12,489 nt of DNA from Candidatus Albibeggiatoa sp. nov. BB20. Lineage in GTDB: Bacteria; Pseudomonadota; Gammaproteobacteria; Beggiatoales; Beggiatoaceae. The stretch is from NCBI GenBank assembly GCA_016744725.1, contig JADGDW010000141.1:1-12489 (forward strand), written 5' to 3'. Within the stretch, counting starts at the first letter, position 1; each line of letters opens with the position of its first letter. A program made the translations under genes and the position numbers. Below, piece by piece: positions 1 through 8,652 of this stretch. The notes under the pieces were generated by a model. The model was not told the origin of the DNA. It saw only the letters and a list, made by a program, of their open reading frames with translations, and searched no databases.

Positions 1-172
1 ATACTGTACTGCTACTATAAATAGAAAGATGATATTTAATGCTAAAATGCAAGGGCAGCCAAGTTTGTTTAGAGTATATTAACTCTAATCATCCAGTAAA
101 AATAAGTATATTTTATTTAAATAATTATAGTGGTTATAGGTTATTTTTATAAATAATGATAGGGATGAAATT
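1..172 (+). promoter_or_regulatory. A+T-rich leader upstream of the first large gene
   Basis: This stretch has no convincing gene and is very A+T-rich. A short imperfect palindrome, AGAGT-N6-ACTCT, lies at 71-86 and could be an operator. Several TATAAT-like hexamers are present, but in DNA this A+T-rich no -10/-35 pair can be chosen with confidence. The only firm signal is the Shine-Dalgarno-like AGGGA at 161-165, seven bases before the ATG at 173. A promoter here is inferred from position, because the large gene begins at its edge. Confidence 0.3.
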
Positions 173-3100
173 ATGTTGAAAAGAATGCTATTGCTGGCTA
201 TACACCATCTGAAGTGGTTTATAGGCCTTTATTTACTGAATATATCAATGCTTGTTCAAGCGGATACGCAAGGTGGGCTAGCATGGCTAATTAACCAAGC
301 TCAATCAGATGGAAGCTACAGTACTGAAACTGATTTAGCCACTCATTTTCAAGCGACAGCGGCAAGCTGGCAAACATTGTCTACACTAGGCGAAACCCCT
401 CAAACTCAAGCTTCTATGACAGATGCTTTAGGGTTTGTTAATACAGAATCTTTCCCAAGTACTGAAAATCTAGCCAATACTCTATTAATTCGTGCTTTAG
501 CCAATGAATCTACAGATGAATTGGTCACTGAATTAGTCAGTCGGCTGCAAGAAGATGGTGGATTAGGCGATTTAGCAGGCTATCAACGAACAGAATTAGA
601 TACGGTGTTTGCTTTAGAGGCTCTTGCAACAGCTCATGTTTTAGAAGCGAATCGAGATAAGTTTTTTGCAACTATTGATTATTTATTAAAATCTCCATTA
701 TTTAATAGCAACGGTCAAATTAGTAATACAGCATCAACTTATGTCACTGCACTGACTATGCACGCCCTTTGGCAATATCGCCATGATGTCAGCAATATTC
801 CTTCTCTTGATATTAACGGCTTTTTAGACAAAGCTAAAACCTATTTATTGACCCAGTTATCACAAGAAACCCATGAAAACTTTGAATTAGCATTGGCTTT
901 AATCGCAATTGCTCCAATATTGTCTAATCTTGATGAAACTAGTAGTTATGTTGATTTGCTCAATATGGCACAGCTTGATAATGGCAGTTGGGATAATGAT
1001 GTCTATACAACCGCGTTGGCTTTGCGAGCACTGAAATTAACAGATAATACTTCCAGTGATATTGTTGATGGCAATCCTAATAATCCAAGCAATCCAGACT
1101 TACCAATATTAAAAGGTGTTGTGATGGATTCCACCACCAACACGCCTTTATCTAACGTCGAAATTAAACTAATTTCTGGCGAAAATATCCAATTATGGAC
1201 AACAGATGAAGAAGGCGGTTTTGAAATTCAAGATTTGCAATATTTAGATGGAGAATTGTCTTTTATCATTGATGGTTTTGTTGCGCTAAATTTACCGCTT
1301 GGTGTGAAATCAGGTGAAGTGTTTGATTTAGGACAAGTCCGTTTGCGTCCTGAAATAGGTGAACCTTTATTGCCTGATTTAATAGTTGAAACAATGTTTT
1401 TTCAAATCCCAATGGATGCTCAATCATTAGTTGTTTCAGGTGATATTTCAGCGGATGTCAAAAATATTGGTACAGTTTCAACTTCGCAAAATATTAGTTT
1501 AATCGCGTTCCATGACAAAAATCAAGATAACATTTATCAAGCTGATTCAGATGATATTTTATTGGGTGAAGAAACTATTGAGCAAAATTTAGCAAGTGAT
1601 GAAACGCTTTCAATTAATATCAATGTAGAAGGGCAATTGCCTTTTAGAGATGCACCTATCACTGTGCTGCTTGATAGCCGACAAGTTATTGCTGAATTAA
1701 AAGAAGATAATAATAGTGGTACAACCTCTCAAGATTGTGAAGTCAATAATATTTCATTTGATTTGGTAGAAATGTTTAGTCTGTCTGGTGGTGAGATAAT
1801 TCATACGCCAATTGTCGCACCACTTCAAGATACTAATAGTGATGGGATTATTAACCAAGATGATACACCTATGGTTATTTTGAATTCTGGTAGAAGTGAA
1901 GACCATTCTGGTTATCTAACGGCTTACTATGGAGATGCAGGGAAACAGCTATGGATTAGTGGTGGTACAGCTCGAGGGACTGTACCCGCAGTAGGCGATA
2001 TAAATGCTGATGGAAAACCTGAAATTATTACTTTTCAAGGTGGATATACAAGCCATGTGGTTGCTCTTGATAATAATGGTAAGGAATTATGGAAAAGTAC
2101 TGAGACTATATATACAGCGTCTACAGGTATAACTCTTGCTGATTTAGATGGTGATGGACAGGCTGAAATTCTAGCAGGTTATTTAGTGTTAGATTCACAA
2201 GGTAACTTGCTTTGGAAAATGGATGGGTATAATGATGTAAGCCGTGGTAGTCATCAAATACCCATTGTAGCGGATTTAGACTTGGATGGTTCTCCAGAAG
2301 TTATTAGAAACCTGTATGCATATAAAATTAATGAGCAAAAACAAGGAGAACTATATTGGTCTGTTGAAGACTTAGTCGATAGACCTGTAGATTTAGGATA
2401 TACAGTCACAGGACAATTTGATGATGACCCTTATCCTGAAGTTGTAACAGTCTTATTCGGAAGAGTGTATCTATTTGAGCATGATGGCACTTTAAAATGG
2501 GGGCCTGTTAAGTTTGTAAATCAAAATGCTGGCCCAAAAAAATTTTGGGATAACCATCAAAAGCCAGGAAATGCGCCTTTAATTGCTGATTTAGATAATG
2601 ATGGTTACATGAATATCGGTGTTATGTGTAGAGGGAGAGATAATGAAGGGTATCTTAGAAGTTATTATCAGGTCTTTGATCACAATGGTACTCTACAGTG
2701 GTTCGATGATTCAATTTATGATGGTAGTACTGCAACAAGCTCATCTGCATTTGATTTTAATGGGGATGGGCAGCTTGAAATTGCTTATCATGGTGAATAT
2801 AATTTTTATATCTTTGATGGTAGTAATGGTAATGTGCTTGCTAAAACACCAAACCGTTCTCTAACTTGGATTGAAAACCCAACTATTGTAGATGTGAATA
2901 ATGATGGTCATGCAAATGTTCTATTTTCTGGTTTTGATGGTGTTCGTGTTTTCCAAAATAAAGAAAATTCATGGATGCCAGCCCGTAATATCTGGAATCA
3001 ACATGCCTATAGCATTACTAATATCAACGATGATTTAAGTATTCCACGAGTTCAACCTAATTCAGAGAATGTCCATCAGCAAAAGCAATTGGGTACATTG

Positions 3101-5392
3101 ATACCGAAAGGGGCAGACCTCACAGCAGGTCGTTTCTTGTTAATTGATAATGGTTTAGATAACCCTGTCACTCTGCAAGTACGGATTGGTAATGCAGGTT
3201 TAGAGCAATCCCTAGCTGATACACCTGTCACGTTTTATCTAGGTGATCCTGCAAATGGTGGGGTTGTACTTGGTTCAGTTAGTTTAGACGCACTTGAGCC
3301 AAATACTTATATCGATGTGCAATTTGACACTGTATTATCAGACTTTACTCAAACTTTATATGCTGTGGTTGATGAGCAAAACACGTTAGAAGAATGTAAT
3401 GAAGGTAATAATAGTATTTCATTATCGGTAAATGCTAATCAATCAACCTTAGCACAGCTCGTCGATCATCTTGCAATCAATGGCTCTACTTACAAACCAA
3501 ATACCTCTGTTGTCATTGATTACAATGTAGAAAATCAAGGCTTATTCCCAGCAACATTCCAAGCTGAAATTCTTATCATAGATGCCAATGGCGATGTAGT
3601 TGCAACGGTACAAGCACCAAGTTCAGAAAGCCTACAAAGCAATGAGACTATTAACCAGCAAGCCGCTTGGAATACAGGTACAACGCTGGCGGGCTACTAT
3701 CAAGCAAACTTACGCTTAACCACAACCGATGGTGAATTGATTACAGAACAACAGCAAGGCTTTATCATTGAAGCAGCTGCAGAAACTCAAATTAAATCAC
3801 GCATTACCACAGATAAACTAACCTATCACAGCACAGACTTGGTTCAACTGAGTGCTTTAATCCAAAATCAAACATTGAATGTGTTGCTTGAAGATGCACC
3901 ATTGCAGATCACGATCCTTGATCCAAATCAGCAGGTTATTTACATTGAAACCAGAGAGATTCAATCCTTAACGCCACAAGGTATGCAAGAATTATTAATT
4001 CCTTACATGCTTAAAGATGCTGTGGCAGGTACTTATACTGTTGAATTAACTGCACTCAAAGCAGATGGTTCAACTTTAGCGTCACAAACCACCTCTTTTG
4101 AAGTTCAGGAAAGCTTAGAACTGGTCTTATCTGGCAGCATTGCAATGCAGACGGTATCTCAAACTCAACAATGTACTTCAACAATCACTTACTCAGGTGA
4201 CCAAGATATAACGGCATTACCTCTTCAATATTTACTATTAAATGTTGAACAGCAAACAGTGATTGAGACTGAAACCGAGACTGTCAATTTAGCCTCTGAT
4301 GGATTGCATACTAAGACGGTAGAATATTTTACTCATATCTTACCTGCGGCAGAATATGCGTGTGTGTTACAAGCACAAATTGATGGTGAATGGCAAACCT
4401 TAGATTTCCAAGTCTTTAATCATGACAATATATTAGCCAGTGAATGTAGCACCGTCTATGCAATTCATGACCAAGAGCTGGATACGACACAATTATTCAC
4501 TTATGACCTTAATCAACGCTTGATTGCCGCACTAGGCCCTGTTTATCCTGAATATGATTTAGAAGGCATGGATATTCACCCTCATACGCACAAGTTGTAT
4601 GCGAGTACGGGACATAAAAATGCCATCTTATATCTGGTTGATGGATTCACTGGTGATTTAATGCCTATTGGTTTGATTGGGTTTGACGATGTAGTTGCAC
4701 TGTCATTTGATGCGACGGGGCAACTTTGGGGCTGGTCAAAACAAGGCTTAATCACCATTGACATCACCACAGCTCAAGCTCAATTAGTCTTGGCGAGTTC
4801 AGCCCATGTTGAAGGTTTAGCTTGGAACAATGACAACAGTTTATTGTATGCCACAGCCTCTGACCCTACAGGTAAAAACACTACACTTTGGGCGTATGAT
4901 CCAACAACAAGCAGCTTTACTGTGCATTGTGAAAATCTTGCTGGTGAAATTGAAAGTTTGGAAGTGCTACCAGATGATACTTTGGCGTTTGGCATCCACA
5001 ATGATAACAAGCTCGGTTTATACGCTTATGATCCAGCAGCCTGTCAAGTGGTTGAACAAGCGAAAATTATCACCTTATTCAACGACATTGAGGCAATTGC
5101 ATGGCCAACCGTGGATTGCACTACACAACAAGCGGCATTACGTGCATTCCTCTCCGCCTTATCTGATGAGAGCTTCATCGATGAAAATCGCAATGTCCGT
5201 ATCGTGTTAGAAGGGCAAACCTATTCTGGGCAATTAGCTGAATCAATTACGCAAGGTGCAATCCCTGTTAATGCTGAACTTAATCTGGTTGCTATTCCCG
5301 ATGCGAATGATGATGGCCTAGATGACTTCCTCATCACTTACCCCGATGGTACGCAACAGGTGTTGTATTACCTTGGATTAAGTCAAAACTAA
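173..5392 (+). CDS. Exported giant FG-GAP/CARDB multidomain protein
   Basis: This 1739-residue protein is probably exported by Sec: a hydrophobic N-terminus ends in VQA-D, with cleavage likely after residue 30. Visible regions in order are: about 31-305, helical repeats with QxDGSW-like turns, resembling the prenyltransferase/squalene-cyclase alpha/alpha toroid; 313-396, a carboxypeptidase-regulatory-like beta sandwich; 399-520, a CARDB domain (ending ELKEDNNSG); 543-925, an FG-GAP/VCBS propeller with repeated calcium-type loops such as DINADGKPE, DLDGDGQAE and DFNGDGQLE; 932-963, the ARNIWNQHAY segment that often links such propellers to CARDB; 980-1088, a second CARDB (EECNEGNNS); about 1097-1417, Ig/macroglobulin-like beta domains; about 1422-1650, a second propeller-like region; and a C-terminal tail with DANDDGLDDF. 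I see no C-terminal anchor. The start is supported by AGGGA seven bases upstream. It lies 88 nt before the transglutaminase-like gene, so they may be co-transcribed. Domain names come from motif recognition, and a surface or periplasmic binding/scaffold role is inferred. Confidence 0.85.
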   Translation: MLKRMLLLAIHHLKWFIGLYLLNISMLVQADTQGGLAWLINQAQSDGSYSTETDLATHFQATAASWQTLSTLGETPQTQASMTDALGFVNTESFPSTENLANTLLIRALANESTDELVTELVSRLQEDGGLGDLAGYQRTELDTVFALEALATAHVLEANRDKFFATIDYLLKSPLFNSNGQISNTASTYVTALTMHALWQYRHDVSNIPSLDINGFLDKAKTYLLTQLSQETHENFELALALIAIAPILSNLDETSSYVDLLNMAQLDNGSWDNDVYTTALALRALKLTDNTSSDIVDGNPNNPSNPDLPILKGVVMDSTTNTPLSNVEIKLISGENIQLWTTDEEGGFEIQDLQYLDGELSFIIDGFVALNLPLGVKSGEVFDLGQVRLRPEIGEPLLPDLIVETMFFQIPMDAQSLVVSGDISADVKNIGTVSTSQNISLIAFHDKNQDNIYQADSDDILLGEETIEQNLASDETLSININVEGQLPFRDAPITVLLDSRQVIAELKEDNNSGTTSQDCEVNNISFDLVEMFSLSGGEIIHTPIVAPLQDTNSDGIINQDDTPMVILNSGRSEDHSGYLTAYYGDAGKQLWISGGTARGTVPAVGDINADGKPEIITFQGGYTSHVVALDNNGKELWKSTETIYTASTGITLADLDGDGQAEILAGYLVLDSQGNLLWKMDGYNDVSRGSHQIPIVADLDLDGSPEVIRNLYAYKINEQKQGELYWSVEDLVDRPVDLGYTVTGQFDDDPYPEVVTVLFGRVYLFEHDGTLKWGPVKFVNQNAGPKKFWDNHQKPGNAPLIADLDNDGYMNIGVMCRGRDNEGYLRSYYQVFDHNGTLQWFDDSIYDGSTATSSSAFDFNGDGQLEIAYHGEYNFYIFDGSNGNVLAKTPNRSLTWIENPTIVDVNNDGHANVLFSGFDGVRVFQNKENSWMPARNIWNQHAYSITNINDDLSIPRVQPNSENVHQQKQLGTLIPKGADLTAGRFLLIDNGLDNPVTLQVRIGNAGLEQSLADTPVTFYLGDPANGGVVLGSVSLDALEPNTYIDVQFDTVLSDFTQTLYAVVDEQNTLEECNEGNNSISLSVNANQSTLAQLVDHLAINGSTYKPNTSVVIDYNVENQGLFPATFQAEILIIDANGDVVATVQAPSSESLQSNETINQQAAWNTGTTLAGYYQANLRLTTTDGELITEQQQGFIIEAAAETQIKSRITTDKLTYHSTDLVQLSALIQNQTLNVLLEDAPLQITILDPNQQVIYIETREIQSLTPQGMQELLIPYMLKDAVAGTYTVELTALKADGSTLASQTTSFEVQESLELVLSGSIAMQTVSQTQQCTSTITYSGDQDITALPLQYLLLNVEQQTVIETETETVNLASDGLHTKTVEYFTHILPAAEYACVLQAQIDGEWQTLDFQVFNHDNILASECSTVYAIHDQELDTTQLFTYDLNQRLIAALGPVYPEYDLEGMDIHPHTHKLYASTGHKNAILYLVDGFTGDLMPIGLIGFDDVVALSFDATGQLWGWSKQGLITIDITTAQAQLVLASSAHVEGLAWNNDNSLLYATASDPTGKNTTLWAYDPTTSSFTVHCENLAGEIESLEVLPDDTLAFGIHNDNKLGLYAYDPAACQVVEQAKIITLFNDIEAIAWPTVDCTTQQAALRAFLSALSDESFIDENRNVRIVLEGQTYSGQLAESITQGAIPVNAELNLVAIPDANDDGLDDFLITYPDGTQQVLYYLGLSQN

Positions 5393-5418
5393 CTTTCTAT
5401 TTCACTTTCTCATTTTGA

Positions 5419-5450
5419 TGCCTGAGTCAGCTACGGTGCTGATTTAGGCA
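5419..5450 (+). promoter_or_regulatory. RNA stem-loop between the two large genes
   Basis: TGCCTGAGTCAGC and GCTGATTTAGGCA flank a six-base loop. As RNA the arms form thirteen continuous pairs, two of them G-U. No U-tract follows, so it does not look like a standard intrinsic terminator. It lies between the stop at 5392 and the ribosome-binding site at 5469-5474. It could be a processing or stability hairpin that sets the ratio of the two large proteins, a weak attenuator, or a repeat remnant. The structure is seen; the role is inferred. Confidence 0.5.
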
Positions 5451-5480
5451 GGATTCACCAAGATTTATAAAGGATACACA

Positions 5481-8400
5481 ATGGAAGAACAATATTCTTA
5501 TTCGCGGCTTATGAAGGTGACATCGCTTACCGTCATAATCGCCTTTACCATGATGCTGTTAGAACCGACAGCGGTTGCAGCTCAAGTGCTATATGACGAC
5601 TATCAACAAGTTTTAGCCGACTCTGCTCGTGAAGATGCGAAACAATTAGAGGCCACTTTAAAAACTGTTGAGTCTCAGTTACAAAACTGGCAAAACGGTT
5701 CACGTCAAACCCGCTCAGGTGCTTTGCAATCAGATGTGGTTAAACTAAAACGCCAAGTGCAACAATTTGATGATTCGGTACAAACTGATTTTGATAACAC
5801 TTTGCAGCATTTGAAAGATCAACAATTGCCAGAGACGGTTATTCAGCGTCATTTAGATACGGTGGCAGAATATCAAGCCAATGTGAATACTTTGTTAGCG
5901 AACTTGGATAGCTTAATTAATGCAGAAACTGAAGCGGCGATCACGGCTCAACTTGAAACCACTTTGCAGCATTTACAACCATTATTAACTCAAGGTCATC
6001 ATGCTGAGTTTGACCCCAACAATTTACCGTTTAGTATTCCAAGTGCAGACAATACCCGTGCGCCATTGGAAGATGCAACCGCGTTAAAAGATTTGTTTCC
6101 ACAAAGTCGTCAAGTGCGTTCGTCTAATGCACCTAGCAATGATGATTTAGCGGCAACTGAAGATGTACAAATTACACCAGCGATTGAAGAGCTTGCGCAA
6201 AGTTTAGAGCATAATCCAGTGAAAATTTACAACTGGGTACATGATAATATTCAATATATTCCGACACATGGTTCAATTCAAGGTAGTCAATTGACCTTAG
6301 ATAATGGTGCAGGTAATGCGGTAGATACAGCGAGTTTATTGATTGCGTTGTTACGTGCGTCTGGGATTCATGCGCGTTATGCGTATGGCACGGTACGGAT
6401 TCCTGTTGAACAAGCGATGAATTGGGTCGGTGGTGTGACTGCACCTGAGGCGGCTGTACAGTTATTAGCCCAAGGTGGTATTCCTTCAGTTACCAGTCAA
6501 ACCCAACAAGGCAAGATTACGCATGTCAAAATGGAGCATGTTTGGGTAGATGCGTGGGTTGATTTTGTGCCGAGTCGTGGTGCTGTGAATAAAACGGGTG
6601 ACACTTGGGTTTCAATGGATGCCAGTTTTAAACAGTATGAATTTACTGAAGGTATGGATTTGCAAAATGAAGTGGCATTTGATGCTGAAGGTTTTGTGAA
6701 TCATATTCGTAACACATCTATCCAAAATGAAGATGAAGGCTGGGTGCAAAATGTTGATCATACTTTCATCCAAAATCAATTACAAAGTTATCAAACTCAG
6801 ATAGAAACCTACCTACAGCAAAATAATCCAGATGCAATTGATGATGAAATACTTCGTAATCAAATTGTTATTTCTAGCAATCGTACTCAATTAGCTGCAA
6901 GCTTGCCTTATACATTACTTCAAAGTGGTAATCAATTTACGACTTTACCAAATAGTATGCGTCATCATTTTAGCTTTGCGCTTTATCGCTCAGTTGTTGA
7001 CCAAAAACTGGACAATCCTGTTTTTCATTTTCAACATAATCTTACAGAATTAGCAAGCAAACGTGTAACATTCTCTTTTAAACCTGCAACTGAGGCAGAC
7101 CAAAAATTAATTGAGTCTTATTTACCAGAACTTGCAGAAGGAGATATGTTTAATATTGATGATTTGCCTGATTCATTACCGGGTTATTTAATTCGATTGA
7201 CTGCTGAGTTTAAAGTTGATGGAGAAGTTGTGTATAGTGCTGGTGGCTTTAAAATGGGGCAAGAACTCTACACCACCACAAAAATTTCACGCGTGACAGG
7301 TGGTGAGTACAGTGCTGAAAACAAGCCAATTGCAGGAGAATATTATGTTATTGGTATCAACCCGCAAGGTATTAGTAATACTTATGCTGCCTCTATTCAA
7401 GGTCAATATGTTGAGGATGTTTTAGAAAAGGCTGTATTGTCTTACTTTCAAAACAATGACTTTGTTCTCAATAAAATGAGTCAGATAGGGCAAGCTATAG
7501 GCTACCGCCTTCCTTCTTTTGGTACTTTTTCCACCAGCTTACAGCCTATATATCGCTTCGGCATCCCTCAAGATGTTGGTATGAGTGGTATCTTAGTGGA
7601 TATGGATGTGATTGCGCAATCCTTATGGAGTATTAATAACGATGCAGAAGTCAGTCGACAGGCAGCCCAACAAGTGGGTTTGTTATCTTCAGCTTTTGAG
7701 CATCTTGTTCCAGAACATTTTTTTACTACACAAGAATATCCTGGGGAAGGAGTATCCGCAGTAAAAGCACTTGGTATTGCCAATCAGCAGGGACAAAAAA
7801 TCTATCAAATTAGCCAAGAAAATATTGAAGTATTATTACCTTTAGTGAAAGCAACAGAAGATACTAAACAAGACATCATCAGTTTTGTAAATGCTGGGAA
7901 TGGTGTCATTGTTCATGAAGAAAATATTACTGTAGATGGTTGGACAGGCATAGGCTATATTACGACTGATCCCATAACAGGTGCTGGGGCTTATCGGATT
8001 ACGGGCGGAGATAATGGTGGTGCATTAAAGCCAAGTAATTTGAAAGTTCAGCTAAAGAAAGCTGTGAAAGAGGGTTTGCGTGCTATTGTAAATATGCTTT
8101 TGCCCAAAGACCCATGTGACTCTGGCGGCTCTCTTCTATTAAGTGTTCTTGCAATAATGGCTGTATTTACGGTTATATTGGTGATCGTTAAAGCAAACCC
8201 TATGTTATCTATAGCAGGTAAAGCTTTAGATATTAGGAAAGCAATGTCTCAAGCATTAACAGCTGCTTTGGTTCTTGCTTCAACTAATGCTATGGCTGAT
8301 GATGATAAGTGTAAACCTTCTAAAGCAGATTGTAAGAAGACGAAGAAGATTCTCAAACAAGCCCACACTAGGTTATCTCAAAAATATGGTGTAAATTTAT

Positions 8401-8537
8401 CCTCTGAAAGAGTAGCTACATTGAAGGCAAAAGTACTTGATAAATCAATTTCGAGTATAGATTTACCTGGTACTCTACAAAGAGAAATTCCCATAAAAGG
8501 CAAAACATTAGCAGAGGTTGAAGAAATGTGTAAATAA
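5481..8537 (+). CDS. Transglutaminase-like polymorphic toxin carrier with variable C-terminal tip
   Basis: This 1018-residue protein has an N-terminal signal peptide (VAA-Q, cleavage likely after residue 34) and a coiled-coil-rich region at about 36-175. A transglutaminase-like domain follows at about 228-390 (KIYNWVHDNIQY, then GNAVDTASLLIALLRASGIHARY). His353 (EHVWVDAW) and Asp380 (WVSMDASF) fit the triad, but Ala280 occupies the usual Cys position, so catalysis is doubtful. After a long linker, residues 760-849 carry GVSAVKALGIANQQG, NITVDGWTGIGY and TGAGAYRITGGDNGG, a motif set I recall from large transglutaminase/Rhs-type carriers. A conserved PKDPC, a membrane-type helix (885-903) and a second hydrophobic segment ending in AMA-DDD (922-942) precede a lysine-rich 79-residue tip. 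Residues 785-941 are repeated at 11151-11622 before a different tip, which identifies the tip as the variable, probably toxic module. AAAGGA at 5469-5474 sets the start. A HEAT-repeat gene follows at 8653. Toxicity is inferred; the tip is unrecognised. Confidence 0.8.
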   Translation: MEEQYSYSRLMKVTSLTVIIAFTMMLLEPTAVAAQVLYDDYQQVLADSAREDAKQLEATLKTVESQLQNWQNGSRQTRSGALQSDVVKLKRQVQQFDDSVQTDFDNTLQHLKDQQLPETVIQRHLDTVAEYQANVNTLLANLDSLINAETEAAITAQLETTLQHLQPLLTQGHHAEFDPNNLPFSIPSADNTRAPLEDATALKDLFPQSRQVRSSNAPSNDDLAATEDVQITPAIEELAQSLEHNPVKIYNWVHDNIQYIPTHGSIQGSQLTLDNGAGNAVDTASLLIALLRASGIHARYAYGTVRIPVEQAMNWVGGVTAPEAAVQLLAQGGIPSVTSQTQQGKITHVKMEHVWVDAWVDFVPSRGAVNKTGDTWVSMDASFKQYEFTEGMDLQNEVAFDAEGFVNHIRNTSIQNEDEGWVQNVDHTFIQNQLQSYQTQIETYLQQNNPDAIDDEILRNQIVISSNRTQLAASLPYTLLQSGNQFTTLPNSMRHHFSFALYRSVVDQKLDNPVFHFQHNLTELASKRVTFSFKPATEADQKLIESYLPELAEGDMFNIDDLPDSLPGYLIRLTAEFKVDGEVVYSAGGFKMGQELYTTTKISRVTGGEYSAENKPIAGEYYVIGINPQGISNTYAASIQGQYVEDVLEKAVLSYFQNNDFVLNKMSQIGQAIGYRLPSFGTFSTSLQPIYRFGIPQDVGMSGILVDMDVIAQSLWSINNDAEVSRQAAQQVGLLSSAFEHLVPEHFFTTQEYPGEGVSAVKALGIANQQGQKIYQISQENIEVLLPLVKATEDTKQDIISFVNAGNGVIVHEENITVDGWTGIGYITTDPITGAGAYRITGGDNGGALKPSNLKVQLKKAVKEGLRAIVNMLLPKDPCDSGGSLLLSVLAIMAVFTVILVIVKANPMLSIAGKALDIRKAMSQALTAALVLASTNAMADDDKCKPSKADCKKTKKILKQAHTRLSQKYGVNLSSERVATLKAKVLDKSISSIDLPGTLQREIPIKGKTLAEVEEMCK
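7835..8303 (+). repeat. Pre-toxin constant segment, copy 1 (inside carrier gene)
   Basis: This coding segment (residues 785-941) is repeated in the same orientation at 11151-11622. Homology starts at the LLPLVK codons and stops after NAMADD. Over the first 64 or so residues I count about eleven differences, so divergence is moderate and the duplication is not recent. All indels between copies are whole codons, so a crossover anywhere within it keeps the frame. It includes the TGAGAYRITGGDNGG motif, PKDPC and both hydrophobic segments. Confidence 0.85.
8235..8246 (+). promoter_or_regulatory. Possible internal ribosome-binding site and start
   Basis: AGGA at 8235-8238 lies five bases before an in-frame ATG at 8244 (Met922). 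Translation from here would give a 97-residue product consisting of a signal-peptide-like segment plus the toxin tip. The matching place in the silent cassette has only AGAAAA before ATG, a weaker site. It could be chance, since A/G runs are common in this DNA. Confidence 0.25.
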
Positions 8538-8652
8538 TATTTATAGGTAAACATCTGGGGTTAACTTTTTATAAAATAATTTGGTTTGCTTCAGATGATT
8601 TAAACTATTTTTAACAACTTATCAAAGGCAGTTTATAACTAGGAAACTAATA

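Noticed and set aside
2619..2864. 81-codon + strand ORF inside the first large gene
   Set aside because: It is a shifted-frame shadow of the FG-GAP region; its methionine- and isoleucine-rich translation follows from the repeated GATGG codons of the real frame.
4582..5210. Overlapping ORFs on both strands near the 3' end of the first large gene
   Set aside because: They lie wholly inside the well-supported 1739-residue frame and show no domain, start signal or family motif.
6172..7783. Minus-strand ORFs opposite the carrier gene
   Set aside because: They oppose clear protein-coding sequence (transglutaminase motif and linker) and show no recognisable protein features.
8538..8652. Intrinsic terminator after the toxin gene
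   Set aside because: CATCTG and CAGATG can pair only across a long gap, with no compact G+C-rich stem followed by a T-run.
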